Assembly: GCA_025146925.1 (NCBI GenBank)
Contig: CP102260.1
Coordinates: 2,644,501 to 2,708,500, forward strand
DNA from: [Bacteroides] pectinophilus
Lineage (GTDB): Bacteria; Bacillota; Clostridia; Lachnospirales; Lachnospiraceae
Direction of reading: 5' to 3'
DNA length: 64,000 bases
The notes under the pieces were generated by a model. That model saw nothing but the letters and a program-made list of their open reading frames with translations. It did not search any database and was not told the origin of the DNA. Shown piece by piece: positions 26,662-35,695 of the stretch. Position 1 is the first letter of the stretch. Each line of letters begins with the position of its first letter. The position numbers and the translations under genes were made by a program.

Positions 26662-27630
26662 TCAGTTATTGCTGTTCTGCATCATTGCCTTATCATCATA
26701 GTTACGCTTCGCAGCATTACCATTCTCATCAAATCGCTGCTCACCAACTATTGTCCAGTCTGTGCAGTGTTTGCATACCTCAGGCAGCTCATCCCATTTA
26801 TGCTCAAGATGCTTGCATACCATCTTCTCATTACGTTCTTTCCACACCTGCCTGATTGACTGATTATTAATATTGCCATATACAGTCCTGCCATCAGCAT
26901 CCATGGCACATGTAACAACATCACCGTCCCATGTTATCGCACACACACCGACTGCATGTCCGCACGCATATCTCTCATCAGTCTTTTCATGTGTTATTCC
27001 CTCATGCTGTCCGCCCCATGATATAAGACGCCTTACAGTTGTCCAAGCTCCTCTTGCTCTCCAGTATTCAACTATCTTATCAAGCTCGTCCCTGTTCTCA
27101 TCCATCTCCATTGCTTTAACTTCAATTATCGGAGTCTTAAGACCGCGCTCAGCCTTACGCTTCAGAAGATACTCAATATTATTATAAAGCACATCCCTGT
27201 CAGCTCCTATACGGATTTTTTCATATACCTCTTTTGAAAATCCATCAACATCAATACTTATAAAATCAATTCCTGAATCAAGCAGCATCTCTGCCATTTC
27301 TTTATTTATAAGAGTTCCGTTGGTATTAATATTTATATTCTTCAGGCCCTTTTTCTTGGCATAATCTATCATATAATAGAGCTTGTACTTAACGAGAAGC
27401 GGTTCACCGTAAAAGTCAAGCCATACTCTGCAATACACATTGTTATCTGCAATCTCATCTATTATCTTCTTGTAAAGAAAGATATCCATAAATCCCTTTT
27501 TTCTTGTAAGCTTGTCATTGATACACGTTGTGCAGTTAAGATTACAGTGATTACCGACTTCGACAATTACATTCAAAGGGAACTCCTTCATCTCGAATTT
27601 TTTTTCTATTTCTTTCACATTCTCGTACAT
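26662..27630 (-). CDS. Radical SAM protein with SPASM-type C-terminus
   Basis: The 322-residue protein begins MYENVKEIEKKF and has the radical SAM cluster motif CNLNCTTC (C29, C33, C36), then a half-barrel with INTNGTLINKEMAEMLLDSG and FISIDVDG. The C-terminal third has several cysteines (CAITWDGDVVTCAMD, VCKHLEHKW, VCKHCTDW), the pattern of a SPASM auxiliary cluster domain. Start chosen at ATG 27630 with GGAG 7 bases upstream; a start at 27663 has no site. It could carry out a radical modification of a sugar or a peptide; the operon is about sugars, so the former is favoured. Confidence 0.8.
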   Translation of the reverse strand: MYENVKEIEKKFEMKEFPLNVIVEVGNHCNLNCTTCINDKLTRKKGFMDIFLYKKIIDEIADNNVYCRVWLDFYGEPLLVKYKLYYMIDYAKKKGLKNININTNGTLINKEMAEMLLDSGIDFISIDVDGFSKEVYEKIRIGADRDVLYNNIEYLLKRKAERGLKTPIIEVKAMEMDENRDELDKIVEYWRARGAWTTVRRLISWGGQHEGITHEKTDERYACGHAVGVCAITWDGDVVTCAMDADGRTVYGNINNQSIRQVWKERNEKMVCKHLEHKWDELPEVCKHCTDWTIVGEQRFDENGNAAKRNYDDKAMMQNSNN

Positions 27631-27663
27631 ACCCATTCTCCATTTCTGTGATTTTAATAACAT

Positions 27664-28536
27664 CTACAATTGACCCGCAACAGATAGTATACTGTCTTCG
27701 ATACTTATCTGCGGTTTATATCCAAAATCTGCTCCGGCTGCATCCGGTGATATAATCCATCTTTGACTGTCGCTGTCAGTTTTATTGTTAAGCAAGCTTA
27801 TATCAGATCTGCTCCTTAACTGCTCTTTACATAACTCAGCAAGCTCCATGTCGCTTATGCTGTTACCCGCAATATTGTATACACCATTTGCATCCGATTC
27901 TATAAATCTGTCCACTGCGCATGTCAAATCTCTCACATCAAGATAATTCTGCACACGCATACCATTGCCGTATATCTGCAGCGGCTGATTTTCAAGACAC
28001 CTTTTAACAAATACTGAAAATATCTTATTATCCGGCATTCCACATCCCACCGGCGACGGTATCCTTAAGCATCCATATCTTATGCCGCATGCCCCAAGTC
28101 CCTGTACTATCTGTTCTCCAAAATACTTTGTGTAATGATACACTGTTGCAGGTTTTACCGGATGTTTTTCTGTTATTGGAACGTATTGTGGAATTCCTAT
28201 TACAGGAACGCTTGATATATACACAAAGCAGCTTACTCCCGCTGTTTTAGCAAAGTCAGCGATATTCTGTGTTCCAAGGCAATTGGTATTATAAAGCTTC
28301 TCAACATCATCACTTATCTCTGCTGCTGCGTGTATGACAATATCAATACTTCCGTTATACTTTTGAATACACTCAGACAATCTCTGTCTGTCAGCGATAT
28401 CACAGCTTATATATTCCCTGACATCCGCACGGCTTATCTCTGCTCTTCCAAGCCCAATAATATCGTGCTCTTTCTTAAATGCATCTGTTAAATTCTTCCC
28501 TATGAATCCGTTACATCCGGTTATTAATATTTTCAT
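27664..28536 (-). CDS. NAD-dependent sugar epimerase/dehydratase (extended SDR)
   Basis: The 290-residue protein begins MKILITGCNGFIGKNLTDAF with the GxxGxxG nucleotide motif and has the catalytic YHYTK (YxxxK). It is somewhat short for the nucleotide-sugar family (usually 310-340). It sits between the acyltransferase and the radical SAM gene. It could epimerise, dehydrate or reduce a nucleotide sugar; the exact reaction is not decided by the sequence. Confidence 0.8.
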   Translation of the reverse strand: MKILITGCNGFIGKNLTDAFKKEHDIIGLGRAEISRADVREYISCDIADRQRLSECIQKYNGSIDIVIHAAAEISDDVEKLYNTNCLGTQNIADFAKTAGVSCFVYISSVPVIGIPQYVPITEKHPVKPATVYHYTKYFGEQIVQGLGACGIRYGCLRIPSPVGCGMPDNKIFSVFVKRCLENQPLQIYGNGMRVQNYLDVRDLTCAVDRFIESDANGVYNIAGNSISDMELAELCKEQLRSRSDISLLNNKTDSDSQRWIISPDAAGADFGYKPQISIEDSILSVAGQL

Positions 28537-29187
28537 TTACAAAAAGTCCGTACTGATATGATTTTCTATAGTTACACTTCGTGCCGGCACAACACACTCT
28601 TTCTCCGCCGTGTCATGTGCCAGATAGCTGCCTGCTCCAATCAGCGTATAATCTGCAATATGAATGCCGTCCTTAGTTGCCGCATTATTTCCGATAAAGC
28701 AGTTATTTCCAACCGTTACATTGCCTGCCACCGAGCACGATATTGCAAAAAAATTAAAATCTCCAGTAACCGAATGGTGGCTGAGCATCGACTTAGGATA
28801 GAATATGTTGCATATGCCTGCCTGTGAATAAGGGCCAAGGATTGCATGTTCAAATATAAGGCACCCTTCTCCCACTCTTTCCGCCATAACAACTGCGGAA
28901 GAATGCACAAACGAAAGCACTTTTATCTCCATTTCCTTAAGTTCATGATATATCTTTTTCCGCGCATCATTCATTGAATTATAGCCCACTGCAATGTAAC
29001 ACCCAAGCTCATGTACATCATATATATCATTAATATCTTCATACGCTACAACTTTTCTGCCAAGATGCATCGTATCTGTTATATATTTTCTGTTAACACA
29101 GAACGCATCTATATTCTCACCTGCTGCCATAAGCTCGTAGAAGAGCACATCGGCCAGATCAGTTATTCCAAATATTATTTTCTTCAT
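28537..29187 (-). CDS. NeuD/PglD-like sugar O/N-acyltransferase
   Basis: The 216-residue protein has an N-terminal Rossmann-like domain (MKKIIFGITDLADVLFYELM) followed by left-handed beta-helix hexapeptide repeats (VTVGNNCFIGNNAATKDGIH, then IADYTLIGAGSYLA), which is the NeuD/PglD layout for acetylating amino sugars. The start is taken at ATG 29187, matching family N-termini; an ATG at 29202 would overlap the transaminase stop. Next to a WecE-type transaminase, it may acetylate the 4-amino group made there. Confidence 0.75.
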   Translation of the reverse strand: MKKIIFGITDLADVLFYELMAAGENIDAFCVNRKYITDTMHLGRKVVAYEDINDIYDVHELGCYIAVGYNSMNDARKKIYHELKEMEIKVLSFVHSSAVVMAERVGEGCLIFEHAILGPYSQAGICNIFYPKSMLSHHSVTGDFNFFAISCSVAGNVTVGNNCFIGNNAATKDGIHIADYTLIGAGSYLAHDTAEKECVVPARSVTIENHISTDFL

Positions 29188-29194
29188 ATTCTTA

Positions 29195-30340
29195 TCAGGC
29201 ATTCTCTTTGATCCATTCAACTGCCAATGTCAGCACTCTGTTAACCTGTTCATCAGTAATTCCATAAAACAGTGGGAATCTTACTATACGTTCACTTTCA
29301 CTTGTTGTATATACATCCTCGCCAAAGAACCTGCCGTATTTCATCCCCGCCTTTGATGAATGTAACGGTACAAAATGAAATACACATCCTACACGATTCA
29401 TATCGCGCATATACTCAAGGAACGCACTTCTCGTCTCCAGATTCTTAAGCTTTAACCAAAACATGTGCGCATTATGTTCACAGTCATCCGGAACCATAGG
29501 GAGTTCTACTTTTCCACTCTCAACAAATGGTGCAAATGCTCTGTAATATCTGTTCCATGTTGCCTTGCGGTTATCGTTAATCTCATCCGCACACTTAAGC
29601 TGCGGCCAGAGAAATGCCACATTGAGCTCGCTTGGCAGATATGATGAACCAAGATCTACCCAGCTGTATTTGTCAATCTCACCTCTGAAGAACTTAGACC
29701 TGTCCGTTCCCTTCTCCCATATTATCTCTGCATGTTCAATATATTTTTCATCATTGATAAGAAGTGCACCGCCTTCTCCCATTGTATAATTCTTTGTATC
29801 ATGGAAGCTGTAGCAGCCGATTGCACCTATCGTACCGAGATATCTTCCCTTATATGTAGACATAACACCCTGCGCAGCATCTTCAACAACAGGTATATTG
29901 TGCGCATTGGCAATCTCCATAATCTCGTCCATATTGCAGGCAATTCCTGCATAATGTACCACAACAATTGCTTTTGTCTTTTCAGTTATCGCCTCAGCTA
30001 TAAGCTTTTCATCTATGTTCATTGTCCTGGGCTTAACGTCAACGAATACTATCTTTGCCCCCTGCCTTGCAAATGCACTGGCTGTTGTAACAAATGTATA
30101 TGAAGGCATTATAACTTCGTCGCCTTCCTTTATTCCAAGCAGCATCGCAGCCATCTCAAGTGCAGCAGTACATGACGTTGTCATAAGAACCTTCTTAGCC
30201 CCGAACCTGTCCTCAAGCCATTCGCTGCACAGCTTTGTATATCTGCCATTGCCGGAGAGCCTGTTATCCCTGATTGCATCCTCCACGCACTTCATAGAGT
30301 CTTCAAGACATATAGCCTTATTAAACGGAATAGGTTCCAT
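29195..30340 (-). CDS. wecE: dTDP-4-amino-4,6-dideoxygalactose transaminase (WecE/RffA type)
   Basis: The 381-residue PLP enzyme matches E. coli WecE over its length as I remember it: MEPIPFNKAICLEDSMK, SCTAALEMAAMLLGIKEGDE, MPSYTFVTTASAFARQGAKI, VVEDAAQGVMSTYKGRYLGT and FHDTKNYTMGEGGAL with the PLP lysine near K183. WecE converts dTDP-4-keto-6-deoxyglucose to dTDP-Fuc4N using glutamate. Start ATG 30340 has GAGGAGG 6 bases upstream, 20 bases inside the glycosyltransferase gene. No rmlA/rmlB is in the window, so the donor must come from elsewhere. Confidence 0.85.
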   Translation of the reverse strand: MEPIPFNKAICLEDSMKCVEDAIRDNRLSGNGRYTKLCSEWLEDRFGAKKVLMTTSCTAALEMAAMLLGIKEGDEVIMPSYTFVTTASAFARQGAKIVFVDVKPRTMNIDEKLIAEAITEKTKAIVVVHYAGIACNMDEIMEIANAHNIPVVEDAAQGVMSTYKGRYLGTIGAIGCYSFHDTKNYTMGEGGALLINDEKYIEHAEIIWEKGTDRSKFFRGEIDKYSWVDLGSSYLPSELNVAFLWPQLKCADEINDNRKATWNRYYRAFAPFVESGKVELPMVPDDCEHNAHMFWLKLKNLETRSAFLEYMRDMNRVGCVFHFVPLHSSKAGMKYGRFFGEDVYTTSESERIVRFPLFYGITDEQVNRVLTLAVEWIKENA

Positions 30341-31886
30341 TATTCTCCTCCTCTGCAATTATATAATTCCTGAGTTCTTCACAGAATTTCTTCATGTTAC
30401 CGACACTATCCACATTGTTAAGAAGCTTATCCTGATGTTCACAGTATTCCTGCTGCTGTTTCATAAATCCAGCATCGTGTATATACTTTTTTATAATCTC
30501 CGGATATTGGGCCAGCTCCCCACATACAAAGCCTTCGCCGCGGATTGCCACATCACAGTTACCAAGTGTAACTATAGGCGTATGGTTTTTCAATGCCAAT
30601 GAAGCTCCCGTCCCGCCGCCGGTTCTTGGCGGATTAACAAATAAATCACCATCAGCCATTGCTTCCTGAAGATTGTCTGCATATCCTATGAATATATACC
30701 TGTCACTTTTATCTGATGTTTTTATTTTATTCTTCAATTTATCGCACTCACCAATCACCTCAACATAAACATCAGGTTCATCTTCCAGGATCTGGTTAAG
30801 CACGTTCAGGAATTCATCTGTCACTTCACGGTCAAGCCTGTTCCCTACTATCAGCAATATGAATTTATCTTTTTCCTTTTTATTGCGCAAAGCAGCATTC
30901 TGACGTGATATTTTGCTAACCGCGGTCAGCTCATTAGCTATCATCAATTCATATACTTTTTTATCTTGCGTCAAATATGAATCATATATCTTTTCCGCCT
31001 CACCTTCGCAATGAAAGCGTCGTACAATGACCGGTGCCGCCGAATGTACCGGGGTTCCAACACATGGAAAGCTGCATACAGTTGTAAACCTGGAGCATAC
31101 ATCCGCGATTATATTCATGCCACCTATATCAATTATAAATTCAGGATTCACTCCACGGACGTAATCAACTGCCATTTCAAGTTCCTGATTAAAAAACTGT
31201 GATGTAAATGCTATATTACATACATTAATGCATAGTCCAAAATGATCCGTCTGAAGTTTCTGGGTCGTCTCTACCAAAGAATTATCTACGGCATGATAGT
31301 AAACATCATTCTTTTTATCTTTTTGGACACCACCCATGTATCCTATAAGCACTATCACATTATATCCCAGCTTCTGCAGATAGTTATATATGTTACACAC
31401 TATCATTGTAGGCGCATGGACTTCCGCAAGTATACTCCGAGCCGCTATTAATACTGTTCCTTTTTTTCTTTCTGCGAATGGGATGTAGGCTAATTTTTCT
31501 TTATTGATATGCGAAGATATATCGTTAACGGCGCTAATGTATATTCCATCTGTCTGTAAAAAGAGCTTATTACTGACATCAATTGCATTGCTAAATGTAA
31601 GCACTCCAATCTGATAAATATAATTAATCAATGACAATGCATCAATATTGTTATGCATTAAAGCATTATTTATATACTTAATTATCTTTGCATCCTTAAT
31701 TATATACAATAGATACGAAAATAGATATATTCCATCAGACCAATCATCGCCGATACATCTGCTTATATTCTCCAATGTGTCATCCTGCTCTTTTGCAGTC
31801 ATGGAATAGAATGACTTTCTCAGTTCATCATTAAACTTTTCGTCTTTAAGCTGTATGCCATTAAGTAAATTCTGTAAAAATTCCAT
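30321..31886 (-). CDS. Glycosyltransferase, GT4-like
   Basis: The 521-residue protein has a helical N-terminal region of about 130 residues, then a GT-B core: GTVLIAARSILAEVHAPTMI, and near the C-terminus DNLQEAMADGDLFVNPPRTG with GGGTGASLALKNHTPIVTLG, a typical donor-sugar site. It may join the Pse or Fuc4N-type sugar to a carrier. The ATG at 31886 has GGGAG only two bases upstream, so the start is uncertain by a few codons. Its end overlaps wecE by 20 bases. Confidence 0.65.
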   Translation of the reverse strand: MEFLQNLLNGIQLKDEKFNDELRKSFYSMTAKEQDDTLENISRCIGDDWSDGIYLFSYLLYIIKDAKIIKYINNALMHNNIDALSLINYIYQIGVLTFSNAIDVSNKLFLQTDGIYISAVNDISSHINKEKLAYIPFAERKKGTVLIAARSILAEVHAPTMIVCNIYNYLQKLGYNVIVLIGYMGGVQKDKKNDVYYHAVDNSLVETTQKLQTDHFGLCINVCNIAFTSQFFNQELEMAVDYVRGVNPEFIIDIGGMNIIADVCSRFTTVCSFPCVGTPVHSAAPVIVRRFHCEGEAEKIYDSYLTQDKKVYELMIANELTAVSKISRQNAALRNKKEKDKFILLIVGNRLDREVTDEFLNVLNQILEDEPDVYVEVIGECDKLKNKIKTSDKSDRYIFIGYADNLQEAMADGDLFVNPPRTGGGTGASLALKNHTPIVTLGNCDVAIRGEGFVCGELAQYPEIIKKYIHDAGFMKQQQEYCEHQDKLLNNVDSVGNMKKFCEELRNYIIAEEENNGTYSV

Positions 31887-31926
31887 ATCTCCCAATCATT
31901 TCCATATACTATTCTAAAATCCGGCA

Positions 31927-32877
31927 TCAGTCCGCAACATATACATCTGAATACTTCAAAACTCTCCTGTGCTTATATTCAGTATTAATCTTTTCATTAG
32001 CATGTCCTGACGCATTAGTACAGATTAACTCTATAAAATTAGCTCCACACTCATATGCATGTGGATATCCTCCTCCAAATCTTGGATTTATCTCAAGAAT
32101 GCTGTATTGTCCGTTATGCTCCATAACATCTACATCCAACGGACCTACAAGACCTATCTTTTTTACCGCTCTGCTTACCAGTTCTATAACCGAAGCATTC
32201 ATGTCCGTAACAGATTTTTCTGTTTCCCCCGCTCTCATTCGCAGTTTCTCTTTGCAAAAGCATGATATAATCTCATTACTCATCATATCAACATAAACAT
32301 CAACACCATACTCACGTCCCGACATATCAGGCTGCACTATCAGTTGTTCATTATACTCTTCTATTAATGCTTCCAACAGCTTTTTTGAATGAACATGAAA
32401 TGTGTCAACGCTTCCCGCACCAGCTCTCGGTTTCGCAAAAACATTGATTCTGTCTCCGGACGATTCACAATAATCCTCAGCCTTATAAGTAGGCACTGAC
32501 TGTATGCCTGCATCTGCAAGGTAATTATTCAGATTCAGCTTATCCCGGCACAACTTTATTTTTTCATAGTCTGACAAAGCTACCATAACACCGATTTCTT
32601 CAAATATACTTCTGATTTTTGCAATAAGAATAATCTCATCTTCGTGTAAAGGAATTATAATGTCTATATTTTCTTTTTTACATATATCGACCAATGTATC
32701 AGTATAATCCGGTGAGTCCATGCGTGGAACAATGTAATATTTGTCCGCAACATATAATGCCGGTGCATCCTTACTGCAGTCCGTTACGACAACCTTATCC
32801 ACGCAATTGCGATTAGATGTAAAATATTTTACAAGCTTATATCTTGTACCGCAGCTTAATATAAGAACATTCATCAT
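31927..32877 (-). CDS. ATP-grasp enzyme, second in the operon
   Basis: The 316-residue protein has the preATP-domain start MMNVLILSCGTRYKLVKYFT, DKLNLNNYLADAGIQSVPTY, KPRAGAGSVDTFHVHSK and the metal-binding GQYSILEINPRFGGGYPHAY. It follows pseI with a four-base ATGA overlap. It differs clearly from the 24970-25953 protein, so two separate ligation steps are likely. Pseudaminate loci in other bacteria sometimes include an ATP-grasp protein, but its substrate here is unknown. Confidence 0.75.
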   Translation of the reverse strand: MMNVLILSCGTRYKLVKYFTSNRNCVDKVVVTDCSKDAPALYVADKYYIVPRMDSPDYTDTLVDICKKENIDIIIPLHEDEIILIAKIRSIFEEIGVMVALSDYEKIKLCRDKLNLNNYLADAGIQSVPTYKAEDYCESSGDRINVFAKPRAGAGSVDTFHVHSKKLLEALIEEYNEQLIVQPDMSGREYGVDVYVDMMSNEIISCFCKEKLRMRAGETEKSVTDMNASVIELVSRAVKKIGLVGPLDVDVMEHNGQYSILEINPRFGGGYPHAYECGANFIELICTNASGHANEKINTEYKHRRVLKYSDVYVAD

Positions 32878-33935
32878 TCCTCATCCTCTACATAATTCCA
32901 TTTCATTGCTGTTCCCTTTTTAATATCGCACGAAGCTCTTTTTCCAATAATGTCCTTATAATACTTTGTATGCAATCCATATCCCGGACGTATTGACCTC
33001 ATGTTATCAGGCGTAAATATTTCACCCTTTTTAATATCACTTACAACATATAAAGACCTTGATCTTCCTTTACTCTTTTTCTGTTTCTCTGTGAGCTCAT
33101 ATGTTACCTTTCCAAGCGCCTTTTCAACATTCCTGATATCTGTTACCATATTCTTAAATTCCTGAGGCTCCATTGAAAATGTTCCATCTGGTCCGCCATC
33201 TTTTCTACTGAGTGTCAGATGCTTTTCAATAACTCTTGCTCCAAGTGCAACACCTGCGACAGCCACCGCACTTCCAAATGAATGATCAGACACTCCCACT
33301 ACACAATCAAATGTCTCCGACATATTAGTAAGCGTCCTGAGATTAATCTCCTCATATGGAGTCGGATATTCTGATACACACTTCAAAAGTATCACTTTGT
33401 CATTCCCCGCTTCTTTACACGTGCGTAATGCCAGCTCTATATCTGACATATCTGCTATACCCGTTGACATAATTATGGGTTTTCCTGTCATTGCTGCCTT
33501 CTTTATCAATGGTATATCATTAAGTTCAAATGACGCAATCTTATATGCAGGCACATTAAGCTCTTCAAGAAAATCAATAGCAGTCAGATCAAATGGAGAT
33601 GAAAAACATGTTATTCCGACTTTTTTTGCATAATCCATTAACTCTCCATGCCATTCCCATGGTGTATATGCCTCTTTATATAGTTCAAAAAGGTTCATAT
33701 TCTCCCAAGGGCTTCCAGGTGTTGCCATAAATTCCGGTCCACGGCAGTCTATAGTAATTGTATCAGGTCTGTATGTCTGAAGTTTTATTGCATCTGCACC
33801 ACACTCTTTTGCAACATCAATTATCCTTTTAGCTCTGTCCAGATTATGCAGATGATTAGCTGACATCTCCGCAATAATGTATGTATCAGATTTGTCACTC
33901 AGTTTTTTACCATCAATCATCAATTCTTTACGCAT
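32874..33935 (-). CDS. pseI: Pseudaminic acid synthase
   Basis: The 353-residue NeuB-family enzyme condenses phosphoenolpyruvate with 2,4-diacetamido-2,4,6-trideoxy-L-altrose. MSANHLHNLDRAKRIID, ADAIKLQTYRPDTITIDC and the TIM-barrel segment IEKHLTLSRKDGGPDGTFSM are present, and LFELYKEAYTPWEWHGELMD is the PseI-specific stretch that separates it from NeuB/LegI. A C-terminal SAF domain (about 285-345) follows. It overlaps pseF by eight bases and the next ATP-grasp gene by four. Confidence 0.9.
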   Translation of the reverse strand: MRKELMIDGKKLSDKSDTYIIAEMSANHLHNLDRAKRIIDVAKECGADAIKLQTYRPDTITIDCRGPEFMATPGSPWENMNLFELYKEAYTPWEWHGELMDYAKKVGITCFSSPFDLTAIDFLEELNVPAYKIASFELNDIPLIKKAAMTGKPIIMSTGIADMSDIELALRTCKEAGNDKVILLKCVSEYPTPYEEINLRTLTNMSETFDCVVGVSDHSFGSAVAVAGVALGARVIEKHLTLSRKDGGPDGTFSMEPQEFKNMVTDIRNVEKALGKVTYELTEKQKKSKGRSRSLYVVSDIKKGEIFTPDNMRSIRPGYGLHTKYYKDIIGKRASCDIKKGTAMKWNYVEDEE

Positions 33936-34632
33936 CCGTATCCCTCTGTTTCATATATTTATACTTTATTTCAGCAATCGTCCAATCCGATTCATTATCT
34001 ATATCCTGTACTTCAGTCTCCTGCACTACAATCGGCATTATATTGTCGACTATAATACCCTTTCGTTTTATATATTCCTCAGCATCGTATATATAAAACT
34101 GCCCAGCATCATGATATTGCTTTTCAAGATCCTGCGATCTCATCTGTGAGAATTCTTTATATTTATATTCCACGCAGCCATCTTCAGATATAACAAAGCA
34201 TCTCTGTGGAGGAAATGAAAACTGTACAATAGGCATTACTTCAACAGGCTTTTTCTCTATCATAACATTCATTGCCTCGATTAGCTTTTTAGCTGTCACA
34301 AACGGAGCCGTAGGATATATACAGCATATATAATCATACTTTATCCCCATTTCTGAATACTTATCTGTGACTTCCATTATAACATCAGATGTTGTAGCAT
34401 AATCTCCGGATGTCGCCGCTTCTCTCATAAATGGAACATCAGCGCCGTATTCTCGTGCTATATCTGCGATCTCTTCACTATCTGTGGATACCATAACTTC
34501 ATCAAAAAGCCCACTATTCAATGCTGCCTCAATTGAATAAGCAAGTATAGGCTTTCCGCAAAATTCTCTGATATTTTTCTTAGGTATTCTTTTACTGCCG
34601 CCACGCGCCGTTATTATCGCTATACTCTTCAT
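33928..34632 (-). CDS. pseF: Pseudaminic acid cytidylyltransferase
   Basis: The 234-residue enzyme activates pseudaminic acid with CTP. It has the CMP-NeuAc-synthetase start MKSIAIITARGGSKRIPKKN, ICCIYPTAPFVTAKKLIEAM, and the PseF-type SQDLEKQYHDAGQFYIYDAE. The short gap from pseG (7 bases) and overlap with pseI support one transcript. CMP-Pse would serve the Maf glycosyltransferase upstream. Confidence 0.9.
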   Translation of the reverse strand: MKSIAIITARGGSKRIPKKNIREFCGKPILAYSIEAALNSGLFDEVMVSTDSEEIADIAREYGADVPFMREAATSGDYATTSDVIMEVTDKYSEMGIKYDYICCIYPTAPFVTAKKLIEAMNVMIEKKPVEVMPIVQFSFPPQRCFVISEDGCVEYKYKEFSQMRSQDLEKQYHDAGQFYIYDAEEYIKRKGIIVDNIMPIVVQETEVQDIDNESDWTIAEIKYKYMKQRDTDA

Positions 34633-34639
34633 ATTTACC

Positions 34640-35695
34640 TCATTTTTGCTGCCCTATATTTTTTTGGATGTATTCCGCTATTCTTAATGCGCCGTTTCCA
34701 TCTATAATTCTACTCATATTAATTCTGCATCTGCTTATATACTCCGGCGTACTCAGTATTTCATAGATGCATTCAACTGTTTTTCTCAATACCCCATCAG
34801 TATCAATCCTAGCATCTCCTGCATACTTTAAAATACCATGCGATTCCATCTTCTGTGCAAACGCGACATGATCTTCTGCAAATGCAACGCATACGGTCGG
34901 GGTGTTACATGCACATAACTCATATATTGACGTTCCCCCTCCCGACACCGCAACTGCACTTTGTCTCATTATTTCTGCCATATTAGATATATTTTGCAGA
35001 ACAACTAACCTTTTCTCATGTTCTGCCATATTATCCATAGCCTGCCTGTCACTGTTCATTCTTCCCAGGACTGCAACACATGTATAATCCTTAAAGCGTT
35101 CATCCTCTAATATCATTCGGGCAAGTCTTTGTGTAATATGGTATTGGTCAGTTCCACCTGTTGTAAGCATAATCTGCTTTTTTACACTTGTCACTTTTTT
35201 CCTGGAAGAAAACTCATCCCGCAGCGGCATGTACTTCATCCCCGTAAGCAATCCGGTATTTTTTCCGTCATAAAGTTTCTGTAATGTATCCTCCTCCGGC
35301 CACTGTGAATAATGAAGTGCAAATGATATGTCATACGCACATCTACACATATCATCAATATACATCACGGGGACATGCCTGTTAACATCCGTCATAAATT
35401 CTTCAGTAACAAGATATGAATCAACTACCAAAAATTCTATTCCGGCATATTCTATATAATTTGTTACTTCATTAATTCCTGCATTCCAATCATCCCATGG
35501 TGCATTTATTACATGATATTCAAACTGATTTTTTTGTAATATCTCCTCATTACTTGTATCTGAAATTATAAATATGCACTTCATGCCAAGCTCTCTGCAT
35601 TTATTTGCAATTGACACACACCTCATCATATGACCGGTTGCGACATTAATATTGGCATCAAGTCTGAATCCTACTCTTACTGTTGTTCTTCCCAT
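34640..35695 (-). CDS. pseG: UDP-2,4-diacetamido-2,4,6-trideoxy-beta-L-altropyranose hydrolase
   Basis: The 351-residue protein has the GT-B-like PseG fold: GFRLDANINVATGHMMRCVS (with ATGH where GTGH is usual), DDWNAGINEVTNY, TTGGTDQYHITQRLARMILE and the donor site AVAVSGGGTSIYELCACNTP. It removes UDP from the altrose derivative before PseI acts. It overlaps the preceding PLP-enzyme gene by 19 bases. Confidence 0.85.
   Translation of the reverse strand: MGRTTVRVGFRLDANINVATGHMMRCVSIANKCRELGMKCIFIISDTSNEEILQKNQFEYHVINAPWDDWNAGINEVTNYIEYAGIEFLVVDSYLVTEEFMTDVNRHVPVMYIDDMCRCAYDISFALHYSQWPEEDTLQKLYDGKNTGLLTGMKYMPLRDEFSSRKKVTSVKKQIMLTTGGTDQYHITQRLARMILEDERFKDYTCVAVLGRMNSDRQAMDNMAEHEKRLVVLQNISNMAEIMRQSAVAVSGGGTSIYELCACNTPTVCVAFAEDHVAFAQKMESHGILKYAGDARIDTDGVLRKTVECIYEILSTPEYISRCRINMSRIIDGNGALRIAEYIQKNIGQQK

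Noticed and set aside
27631-27663. Longer radical SAM protein from ATG 27663
   Set aside because: No ribosome binding site precedes it, while GGAG lies 7 bases before ATG 27630.
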